From contig JAKNSD010000080.1 in assembly GCA_023525715.1 (NCBI GenBank), forward strand, positions 288,501-352,500: DNA of 64,000 bases, in the 5' to 3' direction. Numbering within the stretch: the stretch's first letter is position 1; each line of letters begins with the position of its first letter. The notes beneath the pieces were generated by a model that was not told the DNA's origin, did not search any database, and was given only the letters and a program-made list of their open reading frames with translations. Of this stretch, positions 21,468 to 32,338 are shown one piece after another. The position numbers and the translations under genes were made by a program. This DNA is from Cichorium intybus. Lineage: Eukaryota > Streptophyta > Magnoliopsida > Asterales > Asteraceae.

Positions 21468-23146
21468 AAAAGACCCTAATTTGTTTGTTTTTTTAGAAAA
21501 CCCCCACAATTTTTTTTTCAGAAAACTTTTTAATTTAACCCCTAAATCCGGTCAGGGGTTTATCCGCAAGTTAAACGATTTTTTAGGAACTTTTTCACAT
21601 AGAAAATTATTTTTCTTCGTTTTTGTAATTGACATATCTTTCATATACGATGTCCAAATTCTACCAACTTTATATCTCTGGATAAGTCGTAAGGAATACT
21701 ACAGTTTTGCTTCACTGACTTTTATTTTTATATGCTCAGATGTTTCGCTATAGTCTCTTAAACATGAACATAAATATAATTAAATATAACTAAATTTGAA
21801 AAACTAATTACATTAAAATTAAATTAAAATAAAACACTTCATTAATTAAGAAAATACAATTACAAACGTAAACTAAAACGACAAATTACAAATAAAAAAC
21901 GACAACTAAATATGACAAAACCCAAATGTAAAAAAACGAAACTACGACCGATACTATTTTTATAATACCGACTTTGTATTTCAAAATTATCTCGAGTACT
22001 TCCCCCTCGAGACCCTCCTCCGGATTCGAAGACAAAAACTTTAATTCTTTTAGTCGTTGTTTTTCTTCGCGTGCTCGTTGTCGATCGTTGCGGGCTCGTT
22101 GTTTGTCTTCGTAAGCTTTTTTTTTTCCAAATGTCATCCGCTTGTGGATGTTTTAATTGTACCGCACAAACTCCAACCACATAAGTGTCATGTCGTCGCT
22201 TTTTGGCGACCCTGTCCCACTAAACGAAGTCACTTTTTTCCATTTTGCCGCATCTCTCTCTGTCAAATGGACGAAATCGGAAAACTTAAACTCATTGTCG
22301 ATTTCGGAAAGCTCATGTTTAACTGCACGATTTTCTGATTTCCTCCATCCGACAGAGGGAGATGAGACGAAATGGAAAAGAAAAGTGACTTTGTCTAGTG
22401 GGACAGGGTCAAAAAAGTGACGATGTGGCACTTATGTGGTTGAAGTTTGAACGGTACAATTAAAACATCCACGAGCGAATGACATTTGGAAAAAAAAAGC
22501 TTACGATGACAAACAACGAGCCCGCCACGATCGACAACGAGTCCGCGAAGAAAAACAACGACTAAAAGACATAAAGTTTTTGTCTTCGAATCCGGAGAAG
22601 GGTCTCGAGGGGGAATGACTCGAGATGGTTTTAAAATATAAAGTCAATATCATAAAAAAATATCGGTCGTTATTTCGTTTTTTTACATTTGTGGTTTGTC
22701 ATTTTTAGTTGTCGTTTTTTTTGTAATTTGTCGTTTTAGTTTATGTTTGTAATTTTATTTTCTTAATTAATGAAGTGTTTTATTTTAATTTAATTATATT
22801 TAATGTAATTAATTTTTCAAATTTAGTTATATTTAATTATATTTATGCTCATGTTTAAGAGACTATAGCGAAAGATCTGAACATATTCAAATAAAAGTCA
22901 GTAAAACAAAGCCGTAGTATTCCTTACTATCTATCCAAAGATATAAAGTTGGTAGAATTTGGACATCGTATATCAAAGATATGTCAATTATAAAAATGAA
23001 AAAAAATAATTTTCTTTGTGAAAAAAGTCACTGAAAAATCGTTTAACTTGCGGATAAACCTCTGACAGGATTTAGGGGTTCAATTAAGAAGTTTTCTGAA
23101 AAAGAAAATTGAGGGTTTTTCGGAAAAAAAAAAAGAAATTAGGCTT
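21468..23146. mobile_element. Foldback element with 0.8-kb inverted arms
   Basis: The left arm (about 21468-22282) and right arm (about 22329-23146) are reverse complements over nearly full length, separated by about 45 bp. Matching landmarks are TTTATCCGCAAGTTAAACGA on the left with its complement near 23040, and GACATATCTTTCATATACGA with its complement near 22970. Each arm carries, read toward the outside, a diverged coding stretch (MTFGKKKAYEDKQRARNDRQ, then REEKQRLKELKFLSSNPE) that resembles coiled-coil tails of plant Harbinger/NAM-associated proteins. No target duplication was found. It may be a foldback DNA transposon or an inverted duplication of a gene end. Confidence 0.8.
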
Positions 23147-23164
23147 TTTCTAGATACTATTCAC

Positions 23165-23330
23165 AAACCGTAAAAACCGCCCACATTGCAGCACACCGCA
23201 CCGCATAATGCGGTTTTAAAACTCCGCGGTGCGGTTTGCGGTTCGTAATTTTGGTAAACCGCACTATGCGGTCCGGTTTGCAGTTTATAGTTACAAAATC
23301 GCGGTTTAAACCGCAGCGGCAACATCACAA
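23165..23330. repeat. Degenerate GCGGTTT-type short repeats
   Basis: About 165 bp hold many interspersed copies of GCGGTTT, its complement AAACCGC and similar words. The block is compositionally distinct from its neighbours. No coding or transposon ends were recognised. Confidence 0.6.
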
Positions 23331-23331
23331 A

Positions 23332-23399
<68 letters not shown>

Positions 23400-23423
23400 A
23401 AGAGACACGCACACACACACACA

Positions 23424-23472
<49 letters not shown>
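23332..23472. repeat. TG/TA/CA compound microsatellite
   Basis: A (TG)n run is followed by (TA)n, a short CA-rich part near 23391-23425, then a second (TA)n. Reading frames through it (poly-YI, poly-TH) are artefacts. Confidence 0.95.
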
Positions 23473-24725
<1,253 letters not shown>

Positions 24726-24887
24726 GCGTATAGCGCCTACTCATCAAACCCTAGTCTATAACAAAATTTGAGTGGTACGAGTACTACTCAAGACGAATTG
24801 GGATCCCCCAGCTCCGCGTAGTGCATCCACCTGTGCCCTCAGATTGGCAGCCTCTCGCTCGGCCTCCTCGGCCCTCCGCTCAATGTC

Positions 24888-25517
24888 TCATATTCTCTGC
24901 TCAGAATCTGATATCCGCTCAAAGGCCTCCTCAAACATACCCATAGCTGTCCGTCCGTCCTCCTCGAGTGAGTCGATTCGTCCAGAGGTATGGCCACAGG
25001 TCTCGTCTAAGTGTTGAAGGCGCGCTGCAGTGACCTCGGCAGTAGCTCCCACATCCATGATCTGGCTGGAGGCTGCCCTAATCCACTCCTCCTGACGGCT
25101 GATGCATCCGACCATGACTGGTAAAGCTCGGTCTGCATAGCCCCCTCTGCTGATGTCGAAGTGGTCGTAGAATAGGTGATACGGGGGTCGCAAGTCCTGC
25201 TCGCGGCTCCAACGGCGTATTTGATCTGCCCACTCTGGCGTAGGGTCCTGAAGAGGTTCTTCTATTAGTAAGGGGCGGTGGATGGGAAGTACCCTCTTTC
25301 GAGGAGTACGCATCCATAACGGGCCACTAGGGTGGCGATATACCTGGAATAGCGGCGGTGGCGGTGGTGCATGTAAGTCGCGGACTGGGTAACGTGGGTC
25401 GATGACTTCGGGTTCATCATCGGACTCCTCCTCGTCCCATTGGTCCTCACTATCCGACATTTCTTCCGGTTCTTCTTCTGGGTAGTAAGGGTCTCCTGGT
25501 AGGTGATGTCCGGCCAT
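24888..25517 (-). pseudogene. TEK-2 gag, N-terminal part
   Basis: The start is the Met at 25517 (MAGHHLPGDPYYPEEEPEE), a beginning I recall from Tekay-type Gag. An acidic N-terminus is followed by LQDPTPEWADQIRRW and a heptad-rich region (LDETCGHTSGRIDSLEED, then ISDSEQRI) that should form a coiled coil. A TGA stops it at 24888; readable homology (ERRAEEAEREAANLRAQ) continues to about 24772. The Retrotrans_gag core and zinc knuckles are missing. Confidence 0.8.
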
Positions 25518-26033
25518 GACGTCTGTACGAGGATTGGGGTGTAAGAAGTATATAAAGGGGATTTTTAAATACACATATATATAACTAAGTAATGTACACA
25601 AAATACTCATATAGTATTTTAACTTCATGTTTAGTTCTATAGCGTCATAAAATACTCCTATAGTATTTTAAATTTTATGTTTAGTTCTTTTGGTTACTGG
25701 TAAGTGTTCGGACTTGTTGTTCACCACGACTATTCCTAAGTATGCGTTAATCATATCTTGGATCAATACAGTTGATTAGGCTCTATTTATCCAAGATATA
25801 ATTACCAAAACATTTAGGCCTATCCGTAGTGTTCAACTCATCTTATCACTTTTGTATGTTTTTGTCATGATATCATTCTAGTATGTATGTATGTACTTAT
25901 ACTTTTATAAAAATTATCGTTGTAATTTTAAAAGTATACTTGTACGAAAAATGTTTTCGAGAGTTTTAGTCCCATTGTATTTATAGTTGTATATCTTTAA
26001 ATGGATTGATATACTTAGTTCACGATAAACAAT
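25518..26033 (-). other. TEK-2 leader
   Basis: AT-rich untranslated sequence between primer site and gag start. It has no other recognisable content. Confidence 0.7.
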
Positions 26034-26045
26034 GCTCTGATACCA
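26034..26045 (-). promoter_or_regulatory. TEK-2 primer-binding site (tRNA-iMet)
   Basis: GCTCTGATACCA on plus is the complement of the 3' end binding site for tRNA-iMet. It lies three bases from the LTR end at 26049. Confidence 0.9.
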
Positions 26046-26048
26046 ATC

Positions 26049-28863
26049 TGTCACACCCTCAAACCGTATTGGCGGAAAAGTTTAAGGGTGGATGACTTCA
26101 TGAACAATATCATAACAAAGTTGAACAATAGTGAATTCCAAGCACACAACCATCATTTAATCAATTGCAAATGTTACAAAGTTTACTTGTTTCATGTTTC
26201 AAATACAACTGAAATGATATCAAAAATAGACAAAAATGACGTCGTAACGTCCCATCTTGTAGCGCTTGATTTACCTTATCAGTTTCCTGAGAATACAAGT
26301 AATTTGAAAGAGTGTCAACAATTAAGTTGGTGAGTTCATAAGATTTTGAGTAAGAAATGCCTTTTGTTTGTAAGCGATAGTGTTGAAAACCAAGAAAATC
26401 CAATATTTTCTCATAAAATGTCCAAGTCTTTAAATCCCAAAGACTAAAATGTAATTATGTAAACTGTAGTGTAACTTTCATTGAAATGTATGATTCCACG
26501 TAAACAATTTATAAAAATATTAAGTTGATTATTTTCCCATGTGAGATACCACATAACCATACTGTGACTAGTTGGCCTGCTGCGACGTTCTTCAGGCGTC
26601 GGAATGTTAGACATTTGGACACCTCAGACCTGCCGGTTAAGCTGTAGCTAGCAGCTCAGGTGCGGGGTTGTCAAGCCCCGTATAGATCTATACTCAAATA
26701 TCGCGCTCTCTTACCGAGACTCTGGTTATAAAAGTTCAGGACTTATAGCAGGTACTTATAAAAGTACTGTGAAGATTCATCTCACAAAATGTATGTATTC
26801 CAATCAACTTGTTTACGTACGATTTGTATATAAAAGCTCTTGTAATTATCCATTATCATTTTTCCCATGATAATATAGTAATGTTTAATAATTATTTAAT
26901 TTTATAATTATTTTTGTCATGTTCAAACGTCATAATATCCTTGTGCTCATAAACTATTCCAATAATAGTCTATTTTTAGTCTTTGCGTCGTAATAACCTT
27001 ATTTTTACGAACGATAGCGAAATAACTTATTCAAAAGATTATAAATATCATCTTTTGGGGTAATCCTCACAAAAATGGTATAATAACTTGATTATAACCA
27101 TTTTTGCTAGCAATTAGTGCCTTTATTTATAAAAACGCAGTTTTTACTAGTTTTCGTTTTTATAACGTTTTTGTAACTTTTACACAACTTTTACACAACT
27201 TTTACACAACTTTTACACAACTCAAATGTTCATAACTTGATTATAACCATTTTTGTATACTTTATTTGTAGTTTTGTAACTTTTACACAACTTAATATGT
27301 CAAATGTTCATAATACATGGATCTACTCATATTTCATGCCAAGTTCATCTTTATAACATTTTTGTCCAAGATCTAACATTTTTACACACTTTAATTATAG
27401 TCTAGTAACTTTTATACAAACATATTATGTATCATTATGAACATCTTACAAAGATCTATCCATATTTCATGTCAAAGGTATTTTTACCCAAATACGAACT
27501 TTATGAACTTATGTAAAACATCATATATAGCATTTAAACATATATAACTTGAATAAAACAACATTTATAGTAAAGGAACTTGTATTCTCCCCCAAAAAGG
27601 TTTGAAAACATGAAAATGAGGGGTATGAACTCACCTTGAGTGGTTGATCTTAAGGTCTCTTGGAAGAAGATTGAAGATTTTGGTTTTAAGTCTCGGAGGA
27701 CCCTTAGACAAAGCTATTATCCAATGGATTTTAGTGAGTATGTGTGTGTAGAAGAGTAAATGAAGGTATTTAGAACTTAAATCACTAGATGATCATAACT
27801 TACCAAGAAGGCTTGAAAGATCCTTGAAGATGATGAAGTTTTGAGCTCAAAGACCCTTGGACAAAGCTAATATCCAATGGATTTTGATGGATGTTAGTGT
27901 GTGTAAAAGAGATGAAATTGGTATGGAAAGTCTTAGAATCAAAAGAGGATTGTAACTCACCACATAGAATGTTGCAAAGCTTGATGGATCAAGAACTTGT
28001 TCTTGATGGTTTGAGGCCGAGAAGGAGGGAGAGAGGAAGAGAGAATGTGCTTGGGTGGAAGTTGGTTCAAATGGAGTGACTAGTTAGAGACATAGGAGAT
28101 TTGATGGTGATTTGGTGGAGTTCTCAAAGGTGGCTGCCGAAATGGGTATGGGGGTGGGGTGGGGTGAGGTGGTTTTTATAAAATAGCAACATACTTTATA
28201 AAAATAAGTGATTTTTATAAAATAGTAAGACGTTTTAGTGAAATTTTATGCGTTTTTGACGAAACGAAGTTCTAAATAATTATTTTGTATAAAAACATTT
28301 TCAAACATTTATTTTGATTGAAATATAATTCGTTCGATATCGAAATACGCGTTTAAGCACAGTATTCTTCCGATTTCGCGAATTTCGGCATTTTACCGGA
28401 AATTGCATTTAGCTTTGAAATTAAATACTAGATACTATTAAGTCACTTATCATATGAATTGTTATTTCATATATGATGTTTAAGGAACCACATTTTGAGA
28501 TTTGAGTCCAAATCCTGTGTACATTTATCCGTTCACAGCGGTTTAATCGTTATAACTTTCACATATGAACTCCGTTTTCGACATTCTATATATCCACCGT
28601 TTCGTATTTACGAGTAGATTGTTTTATGAATATTATTATTCTCAAAATAATAATTGTACGATTATCGAATTTTTACGCTACAGTAGTTTGCTGACCGTAT
28701 TTTCAACTTTTAACCGATAATTGTTTGATTTAGCATACGTAATACTTATAACATTAATAATTCATTGCAAAAGTTATGGAAAATAACTTTTCAACATATA
28801 GATTAACGTGCGCTTTGTTTGACTACAGTTGACTTTTGTTGACCAAAATTTACAATTGTCACA
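26049..28863 (-). repeat. TEK-2 LTR, 2.8 kb, complete
   Basis: On the minus strand it begins TGTGACAATTG (28863) and ends GGGTGTGACA (26049). The 2815-bp length is long, as is usual for Tekay LTRs. Its first 0.7 kb matches 23969-24725, and later parts match 63200-64000. It holds a G-rich block (28144-28172) and a tandem TTTTACACAAC repeat. No coding frame is present. Confidence 0.88.
27174..27224. repeat. Four tandem TTTTACACAAC units
   Basis: An 11-bp unit is repeated four times inside the TEK-2 LTR. Confidence 0.9.
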
Positions 28864-29260
28864 CCCGACTACCCCAACAGCGACCAAGCAGTATAATGGG
28901 ACACTACCCAAGTGCAACAAGTGTAATTTCCACCATACCGGAGCCTGTAGAGAAATGCACTGCTCGAACTGTAACAAAAAGGGGCATACCGCCCGTTTCT
29001 GCAAGGCGCCAGTTCCACAAACCACCCAAGCCTCTAATGCTGGGGTGAGTCAAGCTTGCTATGGTTGTGGTGAGACGGGGCATTTTAAGCGTGATTGTCC
29101 AAAGACAAAGAACGTTGGAAGAAATGGAAGAGTCCTAGCTATGGGACGCGCGGAGGCGGTAGAGGATCCTACCGTGGTTACCGGTGCGTTCCTCGTCAAT
29201 AATTCATATGCTTGTATACTATTCGATAGCGGAGAGGAGTTTCGTAAGCCACGAGTTTAA
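28864..29260 (+). pseudogene. TEK-1 gag C-terminus with zinc knuckles
   Basis: The frame gives PKCNKCNFHHTGACREMHC, then CCHC knuckles CSNCNKKGHTARFC and CYGCGETGHFKRDC, the usual nucleocapsid part of Tekay-type Gag. It then runs into the protease region and ends at 29258-29260 after a frameshift at the DSG motif. Upstream gag is cut off by TEK-2. Confidence 0.88.
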
Positions 29261-29582
29261 ATACTTACTAAAACAAAAACCGCAACCCCTCAATGAAACA
29301 TTTACAATAGAAATGGCTAATGGCAAAACAGAAAGCACAAACGACATATACATAGGCTGCACACTTACCTTGGATGATCACTCTTTTCAAATCGATTTAA
29401 TGCCTGTTAAAATAGGAAGTTTTGACGTGATTGTTGGTATGGATTGGCTAATTCCCCATCATGCCGACATCATGTGTTACGAACGAGGAATCCGACTTCA
29501 TCTGCCGGATGACAAGACCTTTGTTGTCTACGGTGATAAACCCAGTACCAGCCTCCGAATCGTATCTTGCATCAAAGCCTAA
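29184..29582 (+). pseudogene. TEK-1 retroviral-type protease
   Basis: The frame carries SFVSHEFKYLLKQKPQPL, IEMANGK and VIVGMDWLIPHHADIMCYER, a typical gypsy protease (RVP_2 type). The active-site DSGA at about 29224-29240 is split by a small deletion, with its start in the gag frame and the rest here. Protease would cleave the polyprotein; this copy is inactive. Confidence 0.85.
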
Positions 29583-30746
29583 AAATACCTACAGAAAAGA
29601 TACCATGCCTTCCTAGCCCACGTTGTTGACGAGAAGAAAGAAGTAAAGAGCATCAAAGAGATCCCCGAAGTCTGAAACTTTCCCGATGTATTCCCAGAAG
29701 ACCTTCTAGGAGTACCACCCGCACGACAAGTCGAGTTCAGAATCGATTTGATCCCAGGAGCCACCCCGGTAGCTAAAGCGCCATACCGATTAGCCCCGGC
29801 AGAAATGCAAGAATTATCCAGCCAACTAAACGAACTGCTAAGTAAAGGGTTCATCAGGCCGAGCTTCTCACCTTGGGGAGCGCCGGTCTTGTTCGTGAAG
29901 AAGAAGGATGGATCATTCCGTATGTGCATTGACTATCGGGAGTTGAACAAGCTCACCATCAAGAACCGATACCCGCTACCCCAAATTGACGACCTGTTCG
30001 ATCAACTCCAAGAATCGAGTTATTTCTCAAAAATCGATCTGAGGTCGGGATATCACCAACTTAAGGTTCAAGACGAAGATGTTCCTAAAACAGCATTCAG
30101 AACTCGCTACGGCCATTATGAATTCGTTGTGATGCCCTTCGGATTGACCAATGCGCCCGCAGTGTTCATGGATCTGATGAACCGCGCATGCCGACCTTAC
30201 CTAGATAAATTCATGATAGTGTTCATCGACGACATACTTATCTATTCACGAAGTAAGGAGGAACATAGCCAACACTTACGACAAGTTTTGGAGACATTAA
30301 GAGCAGAGAAGCTGTATGCGAAATTTTTGAAATGCGAATTTTGGCTTCGAAAAGTGCACTTTCTAGGCCACGTAGTCAGCAAAGAAGGGATACATGTGGA
30401 TCCCTCCAAAATCAAAGCCATCGAAAACTGGGAAGCACCAAGAACTTTGACAGAAATCCGTCAGTTTTTGGGCCTTGCTGGCTATTACCGAAGATTCATA
30501 CAGAATTTCTCCAAAATTGCAAAGCCACTTACTACCCTGACACAGAAGGGTGTAACATTCAAGTGGGGAGATAAACAAGACGCCGCCTTCCAGACCTTAA
30601 AGAAAGCTTTGTGCAGCGCTCCTATTCTGTCCCTTCCAGAAGGAACAGAAGACTTTGTGGTCTATTGCGATGCATCGAACCAGGGTCTGGGCTGTGTACT
30701 CATGCAGAGAGCAAAAGGTCATTGCATACGCTTCAAGACAACTTAA
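29583..30746 (+). pseudogene. TEK-1 reverse transcriptase
   Basis: The frame is open from 29748. RT blocks in order are LLSKGFIRPSFSPWGAPVLF, DGSFRMCIDYRELNKLTIKN, FSKIDLRSGYHQ, FGLTNAPAVFMDLMN, the catalytic FIDDILIYS near 30223-30249, and FLGLAGYYRRFI. RNase H starts with VVYCDASNQGLGCVLMQR near 30660. A frameshift near 30710 ends the frame. Upstream, stops at 29580 and about 29670 interrupt the protease-RT link. Confidence 0.92.
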
Positions 30747-30850
30747 AACTCATGAGGTCAACTACACTACACATGACCTCGAGTTGGGGGCAGTAGTGTT
30801 CACATTGAAGATCTGGAGACACTACCTATACGACACAGAGTGTACGGTAT
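30655..30850 (+). pseudogene. TEK-1 RNase H, first half
   Basis: After the frameshift the RNase H continues as VIAYASRQLKTHEVNYTTHD, then LELGAVVFTLKIWRHYLYDT, until SIR-1 at 30851. It resumes at 59945 with TDHKSLQHI. The target duplication GGTAT (30846-30850, 59940-59944) lies within the codons joining the halves. Confidence 0.88.
30846..30850. repeat. SIR-1 target-site duplication, left copy
   Basis: GGTAT, repeated at 59940-59944. Confidence 0.93.
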
Positions 30851-32190
30851 TGTTGGAAAATATTTTTGTATGTGACCATCACTAAAAAATGATGAACTGT
30901 TATTATCTAACAAATATTATCAGTTTATTTCAGGTTGTGTGAATTCGAGATAAAAAACAAGAATGAATCAAGACCCAAGAAATTTTGAGAAAACAACCAA
31001 ATCTGAGGAAGTAATGCTACGAACCATAGAGCAAAATACAAAAAAACACACAAAAAGCTACAGCAATCGCGACCCGACAGGCCATGGTCGCGACGCGAAG
31101 AAGAGCAAAACACAAAGAATCCAGATTGTACAGCAATCGCGACGCGACGGTACCCCTGGTCGCGACGCGAAGCCCCAAACGCGACAATACCAACTTCTTG
31201 ATCGCGAGACTACCAACACAACGCACTAGCCAGACCAGTGGCCGACCAAAAGCAACACGACAGCGCACCCTCACGACGCGACAGCCACATGGTCGCGACG
31301 CGAACCCTGTATTTCAGCAACTATAAATAAGAAGCTCACTTCTTGCCAATCATACACCTTGCACCATACTCATACACACTCAAAGAAACCCATAACCAAA
31401 CACCTCAAGACACTCTAATTTCTGAATTTGGCAACAAGAACCAAACCATATAACCGCAAGAAACAAAACCTCCACCCGACACCAAACCCATACAGCACCA
31501 ATACAACTACAATACACACACACAAGCAAACCCACTTCCAAACCAACACAAAACCGAAGAAATACCATTTCAGCAAGGAAAACCGAGCATACCACCCTTT
31601 CTACAAGAACCAAACCGCACAACGTCAAGATTCAAAAATCCATTCTACCCAAACACCAAAACCTCATCCTACCGCAAAGAACAAGAATCGACGCTTCAAA
31701 GAAAAACACCATCTTCCTCTGCAATCGATAAGTTCTTTTGAAATTATAATTCCAATAATTTACCTGTGCCGTTATTGATTTATTTAAACTTTTATAAATC
31801 AATTGTACTAAATTCCAAGACATACAAATTGAACGGTGACAACAACAACATATGTGGACTGTATTTAACCGAGACATCTAACTTCTAACTTCTAACTTCT
31901 AACCTTTTATTTATTGTAAAAACACTTTATCGTTGATAATGGCGTTTATTACTTCTAACCTCTAACTTCTAACATTTATTTTATTTACCGCTTTCTGTCT
32001 ATTTAAATACTGTCTAGTTTAAATTTACCGCTTTATTTTACTTATTTATAGCTTTCAGTATCTTAATTTTAGTTTATATTTATTCCGCAACTCTTATTTA
32101 TTCCGCATATTATAGCTAAAATACATATCTGTCACACAGTAATCGGCTTAAAAACATTATTCGTGGAGATCAGTTATCGTATTTTCAACA
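30851..32190 (+). repeat. SIR-1 5' LTR
   Basis: It runs from TGTTGGAAAATA to GTATTTTCAACA. It matches the 3' LTR at 58591-59939 with about 1-2% differences and a small indel near 31660. The U3 carries three CGCG palindrome cassettes before the TATA box. Repeated CTTCTAAC words occur near 31880-31975. Confidence 0.93.
31064..31329 (+). promoter_or_regulatory. SIR-1 LTR promoter: CGCG cassettes and TATA box
   Basis: Three 36-40-bp cassettes (31064-31100, 31133-31172, 31270-31305) each have the form TCGCGACGCGAC, a 9-11-bp spacer, then GTCGCGACGCGA, an imperfect inverted repeat. The TATA box CTATAAATA is at 31321-31329, 15 bp after the last cassette. The same arrangement is in the 3' LTR and in both SIR-2 LTRs. 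The high CpG content stands out against an AT-rich background. Confidence 0.75.
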
Positions 32191-32192
32191 AT

Positions 32193-32204
32193 TGGTATCA
32201 GAGC
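32193..32204 (+). promoter_or_regulatory. SIR-1 primer-binding site (tRNA-iMet)
   Basis: TGGTATCAGAGC, two bases after the LTR end. Confidence 0.92.
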
Positions 32205-32338
32205 TCGTGTGATTTAGTCTGAAATTTTTGTCGAAAAGTTTTGTGTAGCGTTTTTATAAACCACCAATAAGTTTTCTTTAAAAATTTCATCTTAATATCA
32301 CTTGTTCAAAAAAAAAAATTTTAAAAAAACAACTAAAA

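Larger units (their letters stand above)
24726..28863 (-). mobile_element. TEK-2: inverted Tekay fragment (LTR, leader, gag start)
   Basis: Minus-strand order is a complete LTR (28863 down to 26049), a tRNA-iMet primer site, a 0.5-kb leader and the gag N-terminus, which breaks off near 24770. The LTR start lies exactly at the junction with TEK-1 gag (28863/28864), as expected for integrase-made insertion. The opposite end lacks an LTR, so the other half was lost. Its LTR is roughly 90% similar to the TEK-1 copies by eye, more diverged than those are from each other. Confidence 0.75.

Noticed and set aside
25630..28860. Host gene within the 3.2 kb without frames
   Set aside because: The stretch is leader and LTR of TEK-2, bounded by primer site and LTR ends.
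24726..28863. Simple inversion or self-integration of a single Tekay cDNA
   Set aside because: The minus LTR looks clearly more diverged from the two plus LTRs than those are from each other, which points to a separate element; kept only as an alternative in the findings.
30925..31326. Arg-rich frames across the SIR-1 LTR (also 41947-42342, 50820-51215, 58679-59065)
   Set aside because: They follow the CGCG cassettes of the promoter, are open on both strands and have no known domain.
31880..31975. CRISPR-like array or telomere-like tract from repeated CTTCTAAC words (also near 41330-41510)
   Set aside because: Units are short, irregular and lie inside SIRE LTRs; there are no spacers, and plant telomere repeats have a different unit.
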